NCBI GenBank assembly: GCA_964503965.1
Contig: CAZDCK010000003.1
Coordinates: 62,001-126,000 of the forward strand
Direction of reading: 5' to 3'
Origin: Eutrophocola sp964503965
GTDB lineage: Bacteria; Pseudomonadota; Gammaproteobacteria; Pseudomonadales; Pseudohongiellaceae
DNA: 64,000 nucleotides
Shown: positions 1 to 9,650 of the stretch, piece after piece
How the letters are laid out: the number at the start of each line of letters is the position of its first letter
How positions within the stretch are numbered: the first letter of the stretch is position 1
Translations under genes and position numbers: made by a program
Notes under the pieces: model-generated
The model's input: only the letters and a program-made list of their open reading frames with translations
Database searches by the model: none
What the model was told of the DNA's origin: nothing

Positions 1-2
1 AT

Positions 3-1370
3 GCCCTTCCCGGCACAATGCTCAGGGCAAGCCAGGTAGAGCAGCCGGAAGGATGGGATGAGGATCTTGCGCTGGCGATTCCCCGCGATTTAAACCCCGA
101 CCCTGATGTGCTGGAAATCGAATTGGAAGCCAGGATAACCGACATGGAAATTGTCCCTGGTACCCGCACGCCGGTGTGGACCTATGGCGGAACGCTTCCC
201 GGTCCACTGATTCGAGCGAAGGTTGGCGATCGTGTCATCGTGCACTTTACCAATAACCTCCCGGATGCCACCAGTATCCACTGGCACGGCCTGCGCGTTC
301 CCAACAATATGGATGGTGTCCCCGGCGTTACCCAGGATCCGATTCCGGTCGGTGGCCGTTTTACCTATGACTTTATTGTCAGGGATGCCGGCACCTACTG
401 GTACCATCCGCATATCAACTCTGCAGCGCAGGTGGGTTGGGGTATGTATGGGCCACTGGTCGTGGAGGACCCGAATGACCCGGCAGTATTTGGCAATGAT
501 CTTGTGTTGATGCTTTCAGATATGAGCCTGGATGAAAATGGGCAGTTTCTTCCTGCAGACCAGGGTGGAGCCTTCAGCGATCTTTTTGGCCGGGAAGGTG
601 AAGTCCTGCTGGTAAATGGCAAGGTCAGGCCTGAGCTGAAGATGCGCAAGGGTAAGCAACAGCGCTGGCGTGTGATTAATGCTGCCCGTACCCGTTACTA
701 CACCATTCGCAACAAGCGCCGCCCCCTGATCAGGCTTGGGGGTGATAATGGATTGGCGGCTCGTACTGAAATACTGGATGAAATACGAATTGTTCCTTCA
801 GAACGGGTGGATATGGTTTTCACGCCCAGGGACGAACCTGGTACTGAAGAATGGTTTGACTGGTACCCCACTGACCTGGGGTATGGCAGTACATTCAACC
901 GCTTTTCAGAGGAAATGCTGCGAATGGTTACCGTGGATGAGCCTGAAGTCATACCCGAAGACATACCCGAGCAACTCAGGACTATTGAGCCAATTGATAT
1001 CACGGATGCCAGGGAGGTGCTTGTAGACCTGACTATTGATTTTCCCGATGACAACACCGTTGAGATGGGCATCAATGGCATTCCCTACTGGGATGTCATG
1101 CCCATTGAGGCCCGGATCGGTGAAACCCATGTCTGGACAGTCCGAAATGACACGGATTTTAACCATCCGTTTCATCTCCATGGGTATTTTTTTCAGGTGC
1201 TGGACGATACCCGGGTGTCGGAGTGGAAGGACTCGGTGGATATTCCTGTACATACAGAGCTCAAACTGGCTGTGCGTTTCGATGAACGTCCCGGTACCTG
1301 GATGTACCACTGTCATATCCTGGATCATGCGGAGGTTGGTATGATGGGCCAGCTCAGGGTTGATCCCTGA
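3..1370 (+). CDS. Multicopper oxidase (5' end beyond window)
   Basis: Cupredoxin-fold multicopper oxidase. Numbering from the ATG at 18, a first copper motif HWHG lies at residues 88-91 and a second, YHPH, at 129-132. The C-terminal pair HPFHLHG and YHCHILDHAEVGMM supplies the remaining type 1/2/3 ligands, including the cysteine. The reading frame stays open upstream of 18 to the window edge and no signal peptide is visible, so the true start, probably with an export signal, lies outside. Family members oxidise metals, phenols or bilirubin in the periplasm; the substrate cannot be told. A DNA glycosylase gene follows 30 bp downstream on the same strand. Confidence 0.9.
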   Translation, partial: ALPGTMLRASQVEQPEGWDEDLALAIPRDLNPDPDVLEIELEARITDMEIVPGTRTPVWTYGGTLPGPLIRAKVGDRVIVHFTNNLPDATSIHWHGLRVPNNMDGVPGVTQDPIPVGGRFTYDFIVRDAGTYWYHPHINSAAQVGWGMYGPLVVEDPNDPAVFGNDLVLMLSDMSLDENGQFLPADQGGAFSDLFGREGEVLLVNGKVRPELKMRKGKQQRWRVINAARTRYYTIRNKRRPLIRLGGDNGLAARTEILDEIRIVPSERVDMVFTPRDEPGTEEWFDWYPTDLGYGSTFNRFSEEMLRMVTVDEPEVIPEDIPEQLRTIEPIDITDAREVLVDLTIDFPDDNTVEMGINGIPYWDVMPIEARIGETHVWTVRNDTDFNHPFHLHGYFFQVLDDTRVSEWKDSVDIPVHTELKLAVRFDERPGTWMYHCHILDHAEVGMMGQLRVDP

Positions 1371-1400
1371 CCTGTAAGTTTTATCTGGAAGGAGTAGGCA

Positions 1401-1985
1401 GTGGCAGTCACAAGATGTGCCTGGGCCGGGGAAGATCCGCTTTATCAGCGCTATCACGACCGGGAATGGGGCGTTCCCCTGCATTCAGACAAAAAACTCT
1501 TTGAATTCCTGAGCCTGGAGGGGATGCAGGCGGGTTTGAGCTGGATCACTGTCCTCAGGAAACGGGAGGCGTTTCGACAGGCCTTTGACGGCTTCGATTA
1601 CAACATTGTAGCAAACTACGATAGCGGCAAGATCGAAGAACTTATCAACAATTCGGCTATAATTCGTAATAAGTTAAAGATAAATGCTGCAGTGACCAAT
1701 GCCAGGGCCTTTCTGGAGGTGCGCAGGGAGTTTGGTACATTTAACCGCTATATCTGGGGTTTTGTTGACAATCTGCCCATCCAGAACACGTGGACAAGCC
1801 TGCAGGAGGTGCCAGCGAAAACCCTGCTGGCAGAAGAGCTCTCAAAAGACCTGAAAATGCGTGGGTTCAGTTTTGTGGGTCCGACAATTGTCTATGCCCA
1901 TATGCAGGCGACCGGGATGGTCAATGACCATACCACTGACTGTTTCAGGCATGCTGAAGTCCGGGGGTTGGCAAGAAAGTCATGA
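1401..1985 (+). CDS. tag: DNA-3-methyladenine glycosylase I
   Basis: Base-excision repair glycosylase that removes 3-methyladenine from alkylated DNA. The 194-residue protein has the usual family length. The zinc-site residues known from E. coli Tag are all present, with Cys6, His19, His177 and Cys181 here matching Cys4, His17, His175 and Cys179 there. The start is GTG, preceded by a GGAAGGAG ribosome-binding site. It is co-directional with the multicopper oxidase and converges with the acyltransferase gene 3 bp downstream. Confidence 0.95.
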   Translation: MAVTRCAWAGEDPLYQRYHDREWGVPLHSDKKLFEFLSLEGMQAGLSWITVLRKREAFRQAFDGFDYNIVANYDSGKIEELINNSAIIRNKLKINAAVTNARAFLEVRREFGTFNRYIWGFVDNLPIQNTWTSLQEVPAKTLLAEELSKDLKMRGFSFVGPTIVYAHMQATGMVNDHTTDCFRHAEVRGLARKS

Positions 1986-1988
1986 AAT

Positions 1989-2564
1989 TTATGTGTTTTC
2001 AGGTCTTAATCCCGTGATTCCTGCATAGTACGCCCGGATTTTGGGCATATCGTCGTCCACATTCCCTGTGGGCTGGAACTCGCCCAGAATGCGCAATTCC
2101 TTTTTCTCTGCATCGATGGCAGCCATGAAAATAGGCACATTGGCCTCTGAGGCAATGTGGTAAAACCCGGTTTTCCATTCGCTGACCTTGCTTCGGGTCC
2201 CTTCAGGGGGAATGCACAGGATAGTGTCGGGATGGTGTCTGATCATGTCGGCCATCCTTGAAACCATGTTATGGGCACGGTTCCTGACGACAGGTATACC
2301 GCCCATCCAGTTTAACAGCCAGCCCAATCCGGTGGGAAACAGGGTATGTTTACCCATCCAGCGAATATCCATCTTCAGGTGAAAGATGGCTGCCATCAGA
2401 TAGAGAAAGTCCCAGTTACTGGTATGGGGTGCACCGATAAAGACGAAGGGCGGCTCCGGTAATCTGTCGGCAACCACGCGCCATCCTGATACCTTGAGCC
2501 AGGTATTGAGGATAAATCTGATCAATGGGCTGATCAATGGTGTTGTAAATATGGAGCGCTTCAA
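1989..2564 (-). CDS. 1-acylglycerol-3-phosphate acyltransferase-like protein
   Basis: PlsC-superfamily acyltransferase of 191 residues. The catalytic HX4D motif is His47-Thr-Ser-Asn-Trp-Asp52, and a PEGTRS acceptor-phosphate motif lies near residue 120. A hydrophobic segment near the N-terminus suggests membrane association. The family transfers acyl chains to lysophospholipids or related lipids at the inner membrane. This short form lacks extra domains and probably is not the main PlsC, so the acceptor is not known. Confidence 0.85.
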   Translation of the reverse strand: MKRSIFTTPLISPLIRFILNTWLKVSGWRVVADRLPEPPFVFIGAPHTSNWDFLYLMAAIFHLKMDIRWMGKHTLFPTGLGWLLNWMGGIPVVRNRAHNMVSRMADMIRHHPDTILCIPPEGTRSKVSEWKTGFYHIASEANVPIFMAAIDAEKKELRILGEFQPTGNVDDDMPKIRAYYAGITGLRPENT

Positions 2565-3134
2565 AAACGTTATCCTGGTTTACTTCAATAATTATAGGTT
2601 AATAATTGATAGTGAATGCTTACATTTAGTCACTTTTTGTGTCGCCGTCAATGTCCTGTAAATGGTGGATGGTTTTGTAAGCAGGCTGGCCACCCATCGA
2701 TAGAAAAGCATGGATAGCCCGTTACCCATATCCGCATCCCGCGATGAAAGAACTTCTGTCACAGGCCAATTCACAATAATCCAGTGTTACACGGGTTTCT
2801 TAAGGGCACAAACAGGCAGCACTGCAAATTTCCAGTAACGGTCCAGCCCCCATGATAAGGCAAGAAAAACGTATTTGGGGTATACTTTGGCATATCTGTC
2901 GGTGTTTGTTTTTTCATTTGATCGTGCAGGGACAACCAGCGAACTTCTGGAAGGTCAAAAATTTCGGTGAGTGTGAAGCTGCACGAGGCCCGGAACAGCA
3001 CAGATACCGCTTGATTCTTGAGGGTGAGTGGTTTACTTTGAACCACTTTTCTGTAAATTTTTTACTGTTATTTTCAATCATTAACGATATGTAGCGGCTC
3101 AGGTCCGCAACAACTCAAAACCAAGGGAATTGTT
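2565..3134. other. Intergenic region, no recognisable gene
   Basis: About 570 bp between the acyltransferase and the molybdenum hydroxylase pair. Short open frames on both strands (for example 2592-2774, 2771-3046 and 2852-3094) show no family features and no convincing ribosome-binding site. The last 120 bp are AT-rich and probably hold the promoter of the downstream operon, but no clear -35/-10 pair stands out. Confidence 0.5.
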
Positions 3135-3641
3135 ATGGCAACTTTACGTATAAACGGTCAAACAATGGACATCGGTGAGATCGACCCCTCCACTCCGCTG
3201 CTCTGGGTGCTGCGTGACGAGCTCGGTCTTGTTGGCACCAAATATGGATGTGGTATCGCCCAGTGCGGAGCATGTACAGTTCATATGGACGGCGCTCCAG
3301 TCCGTTCCTGCCAGATTCCGGTAGGCAATCTGTCAGACCAGGAAATCACCACCATTGAAGGCATTGCAGCAGCTGACGGCAGCCTGACTCCTGTCCAGGA
3401 AGCATGGGTTGAGCTTGATGTTCCACAATGTGGTTACTGCCAGGCCGGCCAGATCATGAGTGCCACTGCCCTGCTGGCTAACAATGCCAACCCCAGCGAT
3501 GCAGATATTGATGCAGCCATGTCTGGCAACATCTGCCGCTGTGCCACTTACACACGTATTCGCAAGGCTATCAAGAGCGCTGCTGCTAAAATGAATGGCA
3601 CTGCATTCTACGATGCCGCCGCGACAGGAGAGACAGCATGA
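3135..3641 (+). CDS. iorA: (2Fe-2S) subunit of isoquinoline 1-oxidoreductase-type molybdenum hydroxylase
   Basis: Small electron-transfer subunit of the xanthine dehydrogenase superfamily, 168 residues. The N-terminal plant-ferredoxin cluster uses Cys39, Cys44, Cys47 and Cys59. The second cluster uses Cys99, Cys102, Cys134 and Cys136. It passes electrons from the molybdenum site of the partner encoded next door. Its stop overlaps the start of the large subunit by 4 bp (ATGA), indicating translational coupling. The symbol reflects family resemblance; the true substrate may be another N-heterocycle or an aldehyde. Confidence 0.9.
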   Translation: MATLRINGQTMDIGEIDPSTPLLWVLRDELGLVGTKYGCGIAQCGACTVHMDGAPVRSCQIPVGNLSDQEITTIEGIAAADGSLTPVQEAWVELDVPQCGYCQAGQIMSATALLANNANPSDADIDAAMSGNICRCATYTRIRKAIKSAAAKMNGTAFYDAAATGETA

Positions 3642-5995
3642 AATTGATAAAAAATGATCATCTGACTCCTGAGCTTCCTGATTTTTTCCAGGAACTGGCA
3701 GGTGCAAAAGAAAACCTTTCCGTGGGATTACCGGAAGTAAGCCGTCGCCAGTTCTTCAAGATTTCCAGTATTGCCGGTGGCGGACTCGCCCTTGGCCTTG
3801 CCATGGGTTCAAGCCCTAAGGCAAAGGCACAGTCTGCCTCTGATGAACTGAGCACATTGAGCCCCTACGTCCAGATTCAGCCTGATGGCCGAATCAACAT
3901 ATTCTCCAAGAACCCCGAATGTGGACAGGGTATTAAAACAGGTCTTCCCCTGATTATTGCCGAAGAACTGGATTGCGCCTGGGAAGACGTTGAAGTCGTT
4001 CAGGCCGATATTGATGCGACTAAATACGGTGCCCAGTTTGCCGGGGGTTCTCTGTCAACTCCGATGAACTGGATGGCTATGCGCCAGGCTGGTGCCACTG
4101 CCAGGGCCATGATTCTTGCAGCGGCATCCCAGCAGCTGAATATTCCGGTTTCCGAACTTACTACCAGCGAAACAAAAGTTGTTCACAGCACTTCCGGTCG
4201 TGAATGGGCTTACGGTGAGTTTGCCGAACTGGCCGCCACCATGGAAGTGCCTGATGCGGCATCGCTGACCCTGAAAACACAGGATCAGTTCAAGTTGCTG
4301 GGCCGTCGTTTCACAGGTGTTGATAACCATGACATCGTAACCGGTAAGCCGCTTTTCGGTGCCGACACCCAGATGGAAGGCATGCTGATTGCCACCTACA
4401 ACAAGTGTCCACAGATTGGTGGCAAGGCTGTTTCATTTAACGAAGCCCATATTAAATCCATGCCAGGTGTTGTCGACGCTTTTATCGTTGATCAGTTCGG
4501 TAATCCGAAAATGTTCAATCCTGGTGGTGGAGACATGTTCAGTGGTGTGGCCATTGTTGCCGAATCAACCTGGGCAGCGATCAAGGCCAAGCGTGAACTG
4601 GAAGTCGAATGGGATCTCAGTGACGCCGAGTCTGCAACCTGGGATGATCTTGTAGCCAAAGCCTATGCGCTTGAAGGTCAGGATGGTGAGCCATTGATGA
4701 CCACTTCTTTCGGTCCTGATGGCCCCGTACAGGCTGAGGCCAGCAAAGGAGACGCCGAAGGTGTTCTGGGCAGCGCTGAAACAGTCGTGTCCAGCTTCTA
4801 CGAATATCCCTATGTCAGTCATGCCCAACTGGAGCCTGAAACCTGTACTGCCAAGTATGAGAATGGTTCCATCGAAATCTGGGCGCCTGCACAGATTCCG
4901 CAAAGTGGTGAAACTGGTACTGGCGTATTGCTTGGAATTCCTGAGGGTGAGGTTGCCCAGCGTGTTGTTCTTCACCAGACCCGTATTGGTGGTGGTTTCG
5001 GACGTAAACTGGCCAATGACTATGTCTTCGAAGTGGCGGCCATTGCACGCAGGATGGAAGGTATTCCGGTTAAACTGCAGTGGACTCGTGAAGATGATAT
5101 GAGCGGTGACTATTTCCGTCCTGGAGGATTCCATTCCTACAAGGCTGGCCTGGATTCAGTGGGCAATCTCACGGCATGGCAGGATCATTTCATCACCTCT
5201 ACCGGTAATGATCAGGCGCCAATGACCAGTGCCGACCTGAACCCGAATGTATTCCCGATGGATGTCATTGATAACGTGAAGCTGACCCAGACCATGTTCC
5301 ACAATGCTATTCCGACAGGGCCAATGCGTGCGCCGGCATCCAATGCCTTTGCATTTACTTTCCAGAGCTTCATGCATGAACTTGCTGTTGCTTCCGGTAA
5401 GGGACATGTACAGTTCCTTCTGGATACTCTTGGCTCCCCTCGTTTGGCGAACCCTGAAAATCCGCAGTCAATGCACACTGGCCGTGCTGCCAACGTCATT
5501 AATGAAGTGGCCCGCATTTCCGGTTATGCAGATGGTGCAAGTGAGCCTGGCCGTGCCAAGGGTCTTTCTTTCTACTTCTGTCACAGCGGTTATGTAGCAC
5601 AGGTTGCCGACTGTACTATCAGCGCGAACAAGGAAGTGAAAGTACACAAGGTTTGGGCTGTTGCCGATTTCGGTTTCATCCACAACCTCAGTGCAGCGGA
5701 AAACCAGATGGAAGGTGGCATCATTGATGGCCTTAGCCAGCTGTTCAACTCCAAGATCACCTTTGACAATGGAGTCATCCAGCAGCAGAACTTCCACCAG
5801 TATCCACTGCTCAGGATGCCTCAGGCACCAGAGCTGGAAATTGCGTTTCTGGAGCCGGAAGAATTCCCGCCAACAGGTGCGGGTGAGCCTTCCATGCCTC
5901 CTCTGCTGGCAGCGGTTGCTAACGCGATCTATAACGCCACAGGTGAGCGTGTCAGGAAAATGCCGCTCTATGAACTGGGTTACAAACTGGTGTAA
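3638..5995 (+). CDS. iorB: Molybdopterin-binding subunit of isoquinoline 1-oxidoreductase-type hydroxylase
   Basis: Catalytic molybdenum-cofactor subunit of 785 residues in the xanthine dehydrogenase superfamily. A twin-arginine export signal lies at residues 36-65 (RRQFFK followed by a hydrophobic stretch), so the complex is probably periplasmic with the small subunit carried along. Glycine-rich cofactor-binding segments are seen (for example GGGFGRK), and GAGEPSMPP near the C-terminus carries the likely catalytic glutamate. No FAD subunit, cytochrome partner or XdhC-type maturation gene is nearby; a membrane cytochrome acceptor must be encoded elsewhere. A hairpin terminator follows directly. 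Confidence 0.9.
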   Translation: MKLIKNDHLTPELPDFFQELAGAKENLSVGLPEVSRRQFFKISSIAGGGLALGLAMGSSPKAKAQSASDELSTLSPYVQIQPDGRINIFSKNPECGQGIKTGLPLIIAEELDCAWEDVEVVQADIDATKYGAQFAGGSLSTPMNWMAMRQAGATARAMILAAASQQLNIPVSELTTSETKVVHSTSGREWAYGEFAELAATMEVPDAASLTLKTQDQFKLLGRRFTGVDNHDIVTGKPLFGADTQMEGMLIATYNKCPQIGGKAVSFNEAHIKSMPGVVDAFIVDQFGNPKMFNPGGGDMFSGVAIVAESTWAAIKAKRELEVEWDLSDAESATWDDLVAKAYALEGQDGEPLMTTSFGPDGPVQAEASKGDAEGVLGSAETVVSSFYEYPYVSHAQLEPETCTAKYENGSIEIWAPAQIPQSGETGTGVLLGIPEGEVAQRVVLHQTRIGGGFGRKLANDYVFEVAAIARRMEGIPVKLQWTREDDMSGDYFRPGGFHSYKAGLDSVGNLTAWQDHFITSTGNDQAPMTSADLNPNVFPMDVIDNVKLTQTMFHNAIPTGPMRAPASNAFAFTFQSFMHELAVASGKGHVQFLLDTLGSPRLANPENPQSMHTGRAANVINEVARISGYADGASEPGRAKGLSFYFCHSGYVAQVADCTISANKEVKVHKVWAVADFGFIHNLSAAENQMEGGIIDGLSQLFNSKITFDNGVIQQQNFHQYPLLRMPQAPELEIAFLEPEEFPPTGAGEPSMPPLLAAVANAIYNATGERVRKMPLYELGYKLV

Positions 5996-6010
5996 ACCGT
6001 TCAGCAATAC

Positions 6011-6040
6011 AAAAAGCCGGATTTCGTATCCGGCTTTTTT
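6011..6040 (+). terminator. Rho-independent terminator of iorAB
   Basis: A perfect 12-bp stem (AAAAAGCCGGAT paired with ATCCGGCTTTTT) with a short TTCGT loop ends in a T run, 15 bp after the iorB stop codon. Confidence 0.9.
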
Positions 6041-6380
6041 GTGCCTGAAGCTTTTTACTGTAGTTTTTAATCTGCGGTTCGTACCAACCTTTTATGTGCC
6101 TCGTTCTCAGCATGATGGTGACAACGGGTTTGTTGTCAGTAATTGTTCGAGATCCATATCTGCCCTTGTTTTCAGTCAAGGGGATTGTAGTTACGAAGTT
6201 TGATACTTTATGTCATGGAATGAAATAACGTAACAGCCATGAGAAATACAGGAATAGAAAAAGTGTGGGTTTTGAGTAAAGTCAGGAGAATGGATTGACG
6301 TAATATAATTAGCTGTTGGAGGTCAAACAAAGAACAAACAGCAAGAAGACTAAACAGCTTAAGAAATTCTAACAGGGAAA
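6041..6380. other. AT-rich intergenic region, no gene seen
   Basis: About 340 bp between the iorAB terminator and the 3' end of the minus-strand TPR operon. It is AT-rich. An AGCTGTT near 6310 and AACAGCT near 6352 could pair and might form part of the TPR operon terminator, but there is no clean T tract. No coding frame with family features was found. Confidence 0.4.
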
Positions 6381-7913
6381 TTACATTGAATAGTAATAAC
6401 GCAACATGACGACCTCTTTATCAACGAGTTCACCATCTTTGAAACGTGGCCTAAAGGATGTGGAATTACGAAGTTGTCTTAGCAAAATGGCTTCAACTTG
6501 TTCATCACTGTCGTTGCTTTTGTTTATTAGTGTTACGCCGGTAGTTTGTCCAAACCGGTTAATTTCAATATCTAAATCAAACCATCCCCTGTAATCCAGA
6601 GACACGTCTTCAGGAATATTATGGAAGGCCCTTGTATAGCGGTAGTCAATAAAGTCAGGGATGGTTTTTGGGATATCAGGCATAAAAAGAGATTTGAGTA
6701 GCGCACTGTCCGGAACTGAAGCTAGTAACTCATTATGGGCCTCTTCATAGACTTCCAGCGCAGTAACCCGTTTTTTAAAAAGTAGCAGCCAATCGCCCAG
6801 TTCTACGCGCGCTAACGCTAGCTCCTCGGGTGTGGCGTCTTCGCGCATTTTGAGGTATTCAAGGCGTCTTTCAAAGGCATCACGCCCATGTCTGTAACCC
6901 ATGGAATTGGAAGATACACGTGACATGTCGTAAAAACCCTGGGTGGAAGCCATGGCAAGCTGAGTGTTGTTACTGTTGTTAAACGCCGAACTGTTGATAT
7001 CCAGGTTGGTAGCAAAAAAATAATTGGTAAGCGCCAGTCGTTTTTCCATATCCATCAGGCGGGGGTCGGTTACGCCATAATTGTTAAGCAGAATCTGGAT
7101 AATGCTCCGGTAAATATTCTGTGCATACATCAGGCGCATTGTCCTGAAATTTTCCTCACCGATGGAATTGTTTACGCTATTGGCGGCGAATGCTGAGGCA
7201 TCACCGGCATAAAACAGATTGGGATCCTGGCTGAGTTTTGAGTCAAAGGCAAAAATATTCCATTCAGCATATCGTGTCATTGCTGGGAGTAAATCCGGAC
7301 TGTCTTCACCATAGGCCTTTCGCTTCAGGTAAAACAGATATTCCTGCTCTGAATCTGCCGCCATCAGATTTCCCAGGGCAATATGACTTTCAATTTTTTC
7401 CTCAATAATGAATTCCTGGTCCAGGTTGAACAGTCCCTTATTTACCCGATTGATATGCTGTGCTCTTTCAAGATATTCAAGTGCGGTTTCATGGTCACCC
7501 TGGCTTTGATAAAGACTTGCCAGAGCAAGCATCTCCTGGCTCAGCGCCGATTCATAGGCTCCGCCGTCAAGTTCGAGGTTGTGTATACTTTTCTCATACT
7601 GTGCGATATCACTATCTGATATGAGCGCTTTCTGTGCGTCCGCTCTCAGAAGTTGTGTAGTGATGTAATAGGACGGGGTAACTGGATTATTACCGGTAGG
7701 CAGGGAAGTAAGTTCCTCAAATTCAGCGACTTCACCTTCAGTGAGCGTGACTGCGATAGAAACAGGTTCAAAGACCAGGTATGAGAGGTCTGCCTCTTCC
7801 TGCGCGACCAGCGGAAACGATAAGGAAATAGAAGAACAAAACAGCAGAGTCAGAAGTTTCACTGCAGACCGGGTGACTGAACTGTAATGTTGATTAATGC
7901 TTGAGATTCTCAT
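6381..7913 (-). CDS. Secreted TPR protein with C-terminal TonB-C-like domain (paralogue 3)
   Basis: 510 residues; an N-terminal hydrophobic signal ends near an AQ site at about residue 38. Then comes a conserved segment SYLVFEPV, a TPR region (residues about 115-165, including GDHETALEYLERAQHI and VNKGLFNLDQ) and a helical middle with the shared YAEWNIFAF motif. The last 85 residues resemble the TonB C-terminal fold: a strand with alternating hydrophobics (WFDLDIEINRFGQ), then RNSTSFRPRFKDGEL, ending in RYYYSM. It is the last gene of three tandem paralogues, separated by 72 bp from the one upstream. Function is unknown; location is inferred as periplasmic. Confidence 0.7.
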   Translation of the reverse strand: MRISSINQHYSSVTRSAVKLLTLLFCSSISLSFPLVAQEEADLSYLVFEPVSIAVTLTEGEVAEFEELTSLPTGNNPVTPSYYITTQLLRADAQKALISDSDIAQYEKSIHNLELDGGAYESALSQEMLALASLYQSQGDHETALEYLERAQHINRVNKGLFNLDQEFIIEEKIESHIALGNLMAADSEQEYLFYLKRKAYGEDSPDLLPAMTRYAEWNIFAFDSKLSQDPNLFYAGDASAFAANSVNNSIGEENFRTMRLMYAQNIYRSIIQILLNNYGVTDPRLMDMEKRLALTNYFFATNLDINSSAFNNSNNTQLAMASTQGFYDMSRVSSNSMGYRHGRDAFERRLEYLKMREDATPEELALARVELGDWLLLFKKRVTALEVYEEAHNELLASVPDSALLKSLFMPDIPKTIPDFIDYRYTRAFHNIPEDVSLDYRGWFDLDIEINRFGQTTGVTLINKSNDSDEQVEAILLRQLRNSTSFRPRFKDGELVDKEVVMLRYYYSM

Positions 7914-7985
7914 CGCTTAAACAGTCAGGGCTTATCTTGATCAACGAATTCTATTTTCCAATTACGTGGAAAAATCAAAAAAATA

Positions 7986-9578
7986 TCAATAGGAATAGTA
8001 GTACCTGATATTTATATCACGTTGTTCTTCAGCCTCGCCAGCAATCATCAAAGGTCTTGTCCTATTATCCCTAAGCATATCCATTAATCGGGAGCGTATA
8101 CGTTGACCGGTATTTTCGGAAGTTTGTTCGATTGTGATATTGCGTAAATCGCCGTTTGGGCGTTGATTAAATGAAACATCAAGGAATCCAATGTATGGAA
8201 TATCCTGGCCAGGGGGAATGCTGAGAAAGGCCCTGGTGTGTTTTATGGGAGCAAAGGCTGGTATGAGGATAGCCGGTTCGGGCGTGATAAACCGGGTGAT
8301 CTCTTCTTCACTGTAACCCTGTTCAAGCAGTATGTCTCTGGCATTATTATAGGATTCATAGCCCCGACTTTTGTGATCGAAGGCGAACTCCCAGTCGCCA
8401 AGGTCCACATACACTTGTGCCGCTTCTACAGGAGATTCGTCCAATAGATTTTCAGCAAGAGAAGCCAGTGCCTCACGAATTTCTGAATAGCCTCTGCGTA
8501 TTGACGAGACTGTCCTGGCGAAATTATTCTGGTTAGATGCCAGGGAGGAACTGATAACAGTTCGGTTAACGATGGACTCGAGCTGGGCTTTAAATAGGAG
8601 GGTAACGTTGGCTTTTCTGAGGATGAGCTCCCGGTTATGCACTCCCGTTTCCAGTATCTCATCATACAAATCTTCAGCATTTTTCAGTCTGGGATCCATC
8701 AGTTGATCAGGGGTGTAGTAATCTGCCGCCATATTACTTCCCGGGCTCATGAAAGCTGAGCGGGGAATAAACCGGACCTGGTTTCGCATAGGGTCATCGA
8801 CAGCGATCAGGTCGCCATTACGAAGCATCCCGGCCGGGACACTGCGATAATCCCCACTAACCGACAATCCTTCCTCATCGTTGAAGGCCATTCGCTGAAA
8901 AGCCTCGAGGTTCCAGTCAGCCCATTCCAGTGAAGCACCCACCAAAGCATCACTGCCTGGTTCATGATTGCGTTTCAGCAGGTAATAAAGATATTCGTGG
9001 TACTGGTCTGCCTCAGGATAATTACGGGTCAACTTATTGACGCTGATCAGGGCCCTGACTGCATTTTCCTGTGTGAGGGTGTAAAGCCCATCATTGACCC
9101 GGTAGATATGCATGGCAGTCTCAAAAGAGGCGACGGCATTGTCGTAATCACCGGACTGCTCATACAGGCTGCCTAGGGAAAGATACTGCTGGGCCAGCTG
9201 TGGCTCAAATACGCCGCTTTCCTCTATGAGCTGGTTAATACTGTCCTGGTAAACCTGAATGTCGGTGATGACCTGTACCGGTGTTCTTGAAGGATCGTCC
9301 GATTGGAGCAGTTCTGCAGGCGTATTCCCTCCGGATGAAAGCAGGATTTCATCAGTGTTGTCTGTATACACAGGATCAAAAAACAGTGTCCTGAGTTCGG
9401 TATTGGATTGGGCCGTTGCACCAGGCAGCAGAAATAACGGGACTAGCAGAGATGAAAGCATTAACAGGCGCTTGATCAATGGCGGTTTTCCAATCAGGCG
9501 TTGATCAGCCACAGTCTGTATTTTTCCGGCACTGACCGAATGCGCAAAGATGGCTTTTATTAATCGGGTATTGCTCAT
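7986..9578 (-). CDS. Secreted TPR protein with C-terminal TonB-C-like domain (paralogue 2)
   Basis: 530 residues with the same layout as its two neighbours. A hydrophobic export segment (about residues 38-57, ending ATAQ) is followed by LRTLFFDPVY, TPRs with GDYDNAVASFETAMHI and VNDGLYTLTQ, the EWADWNLEAF motif, a long helical middle, and a TonB-C-like tail ending in RYYYSY. The N-terminus has about 37 extra residues before the signal, so an internal start near Met40 is possible. It sits between its two paralogues with 72-bp spacers on each side, and the three are probably co-transcribed. No known function. Confidence 0.7.
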   Translation of the reverse strand: MSNTRLIKAIFAHSVSAGKIQTVADQRLIGKPPLIKRLLMLSSLLVPLFLLPGATAQSNTELRTLFFDPVYTDNTDEILLSSGGNTPAELLQSDDPSRTPVQVITDIQVYQDSINQLIEESGVFEPQLAQQYLSLGSLYEQSGDYDNAVASFETAMHIYRVNDGLYTLTQENAVRALISVNKLTRNYPEADQYHEYLYYLLKRNHEPGSDALVGASLEWADWNLEAFQRMAFNDEEGLSVSGDYRSVPAGMLRNGDLIAVDDPMRNQVRFIPRSAFMSPGSNMAADYYTPDQLMDPRLKNAEDLYDEILETGVHNRELILRKANVTLLFKAQLESIVNRTVISSSLASNQNNFARTVSSIRRGYSEIREALASLAENLLDESPVEAAQVYVDLGDWEFAFDHKSRGYESYNNARDILLEQGYSEEEITRFITPEPAILIPAFAPIKHTRAFLSIPPGQDIPYIGFLDVSFNQRPNGDLRNITIEQTSENTGQRIRSRLMDMLRDNRTRPLMIAGEAEEQRDINIRYYYSY

Positions 9579-9650
9579 CGCTGTCAGTTTCTGCTGCCCT
9601 GTTGTTTGGTAGTTAGAGCCCGGTAGTAAAAAAATTCCAGTTGTAAAAGT

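Noticed and set aside
2592..3094. Three overlapping short open frames on both strands between the acyltransferase and iorA
   Set aside because: No family features, no good ribosome-binding sites and mutual overlap; treated as non-coding.
6010..6203. Open frame on the plus strand continuing past the iorB region
   Set aside because: It is an out-of-frame shadow of iorB that runs through the terminator hairpin.
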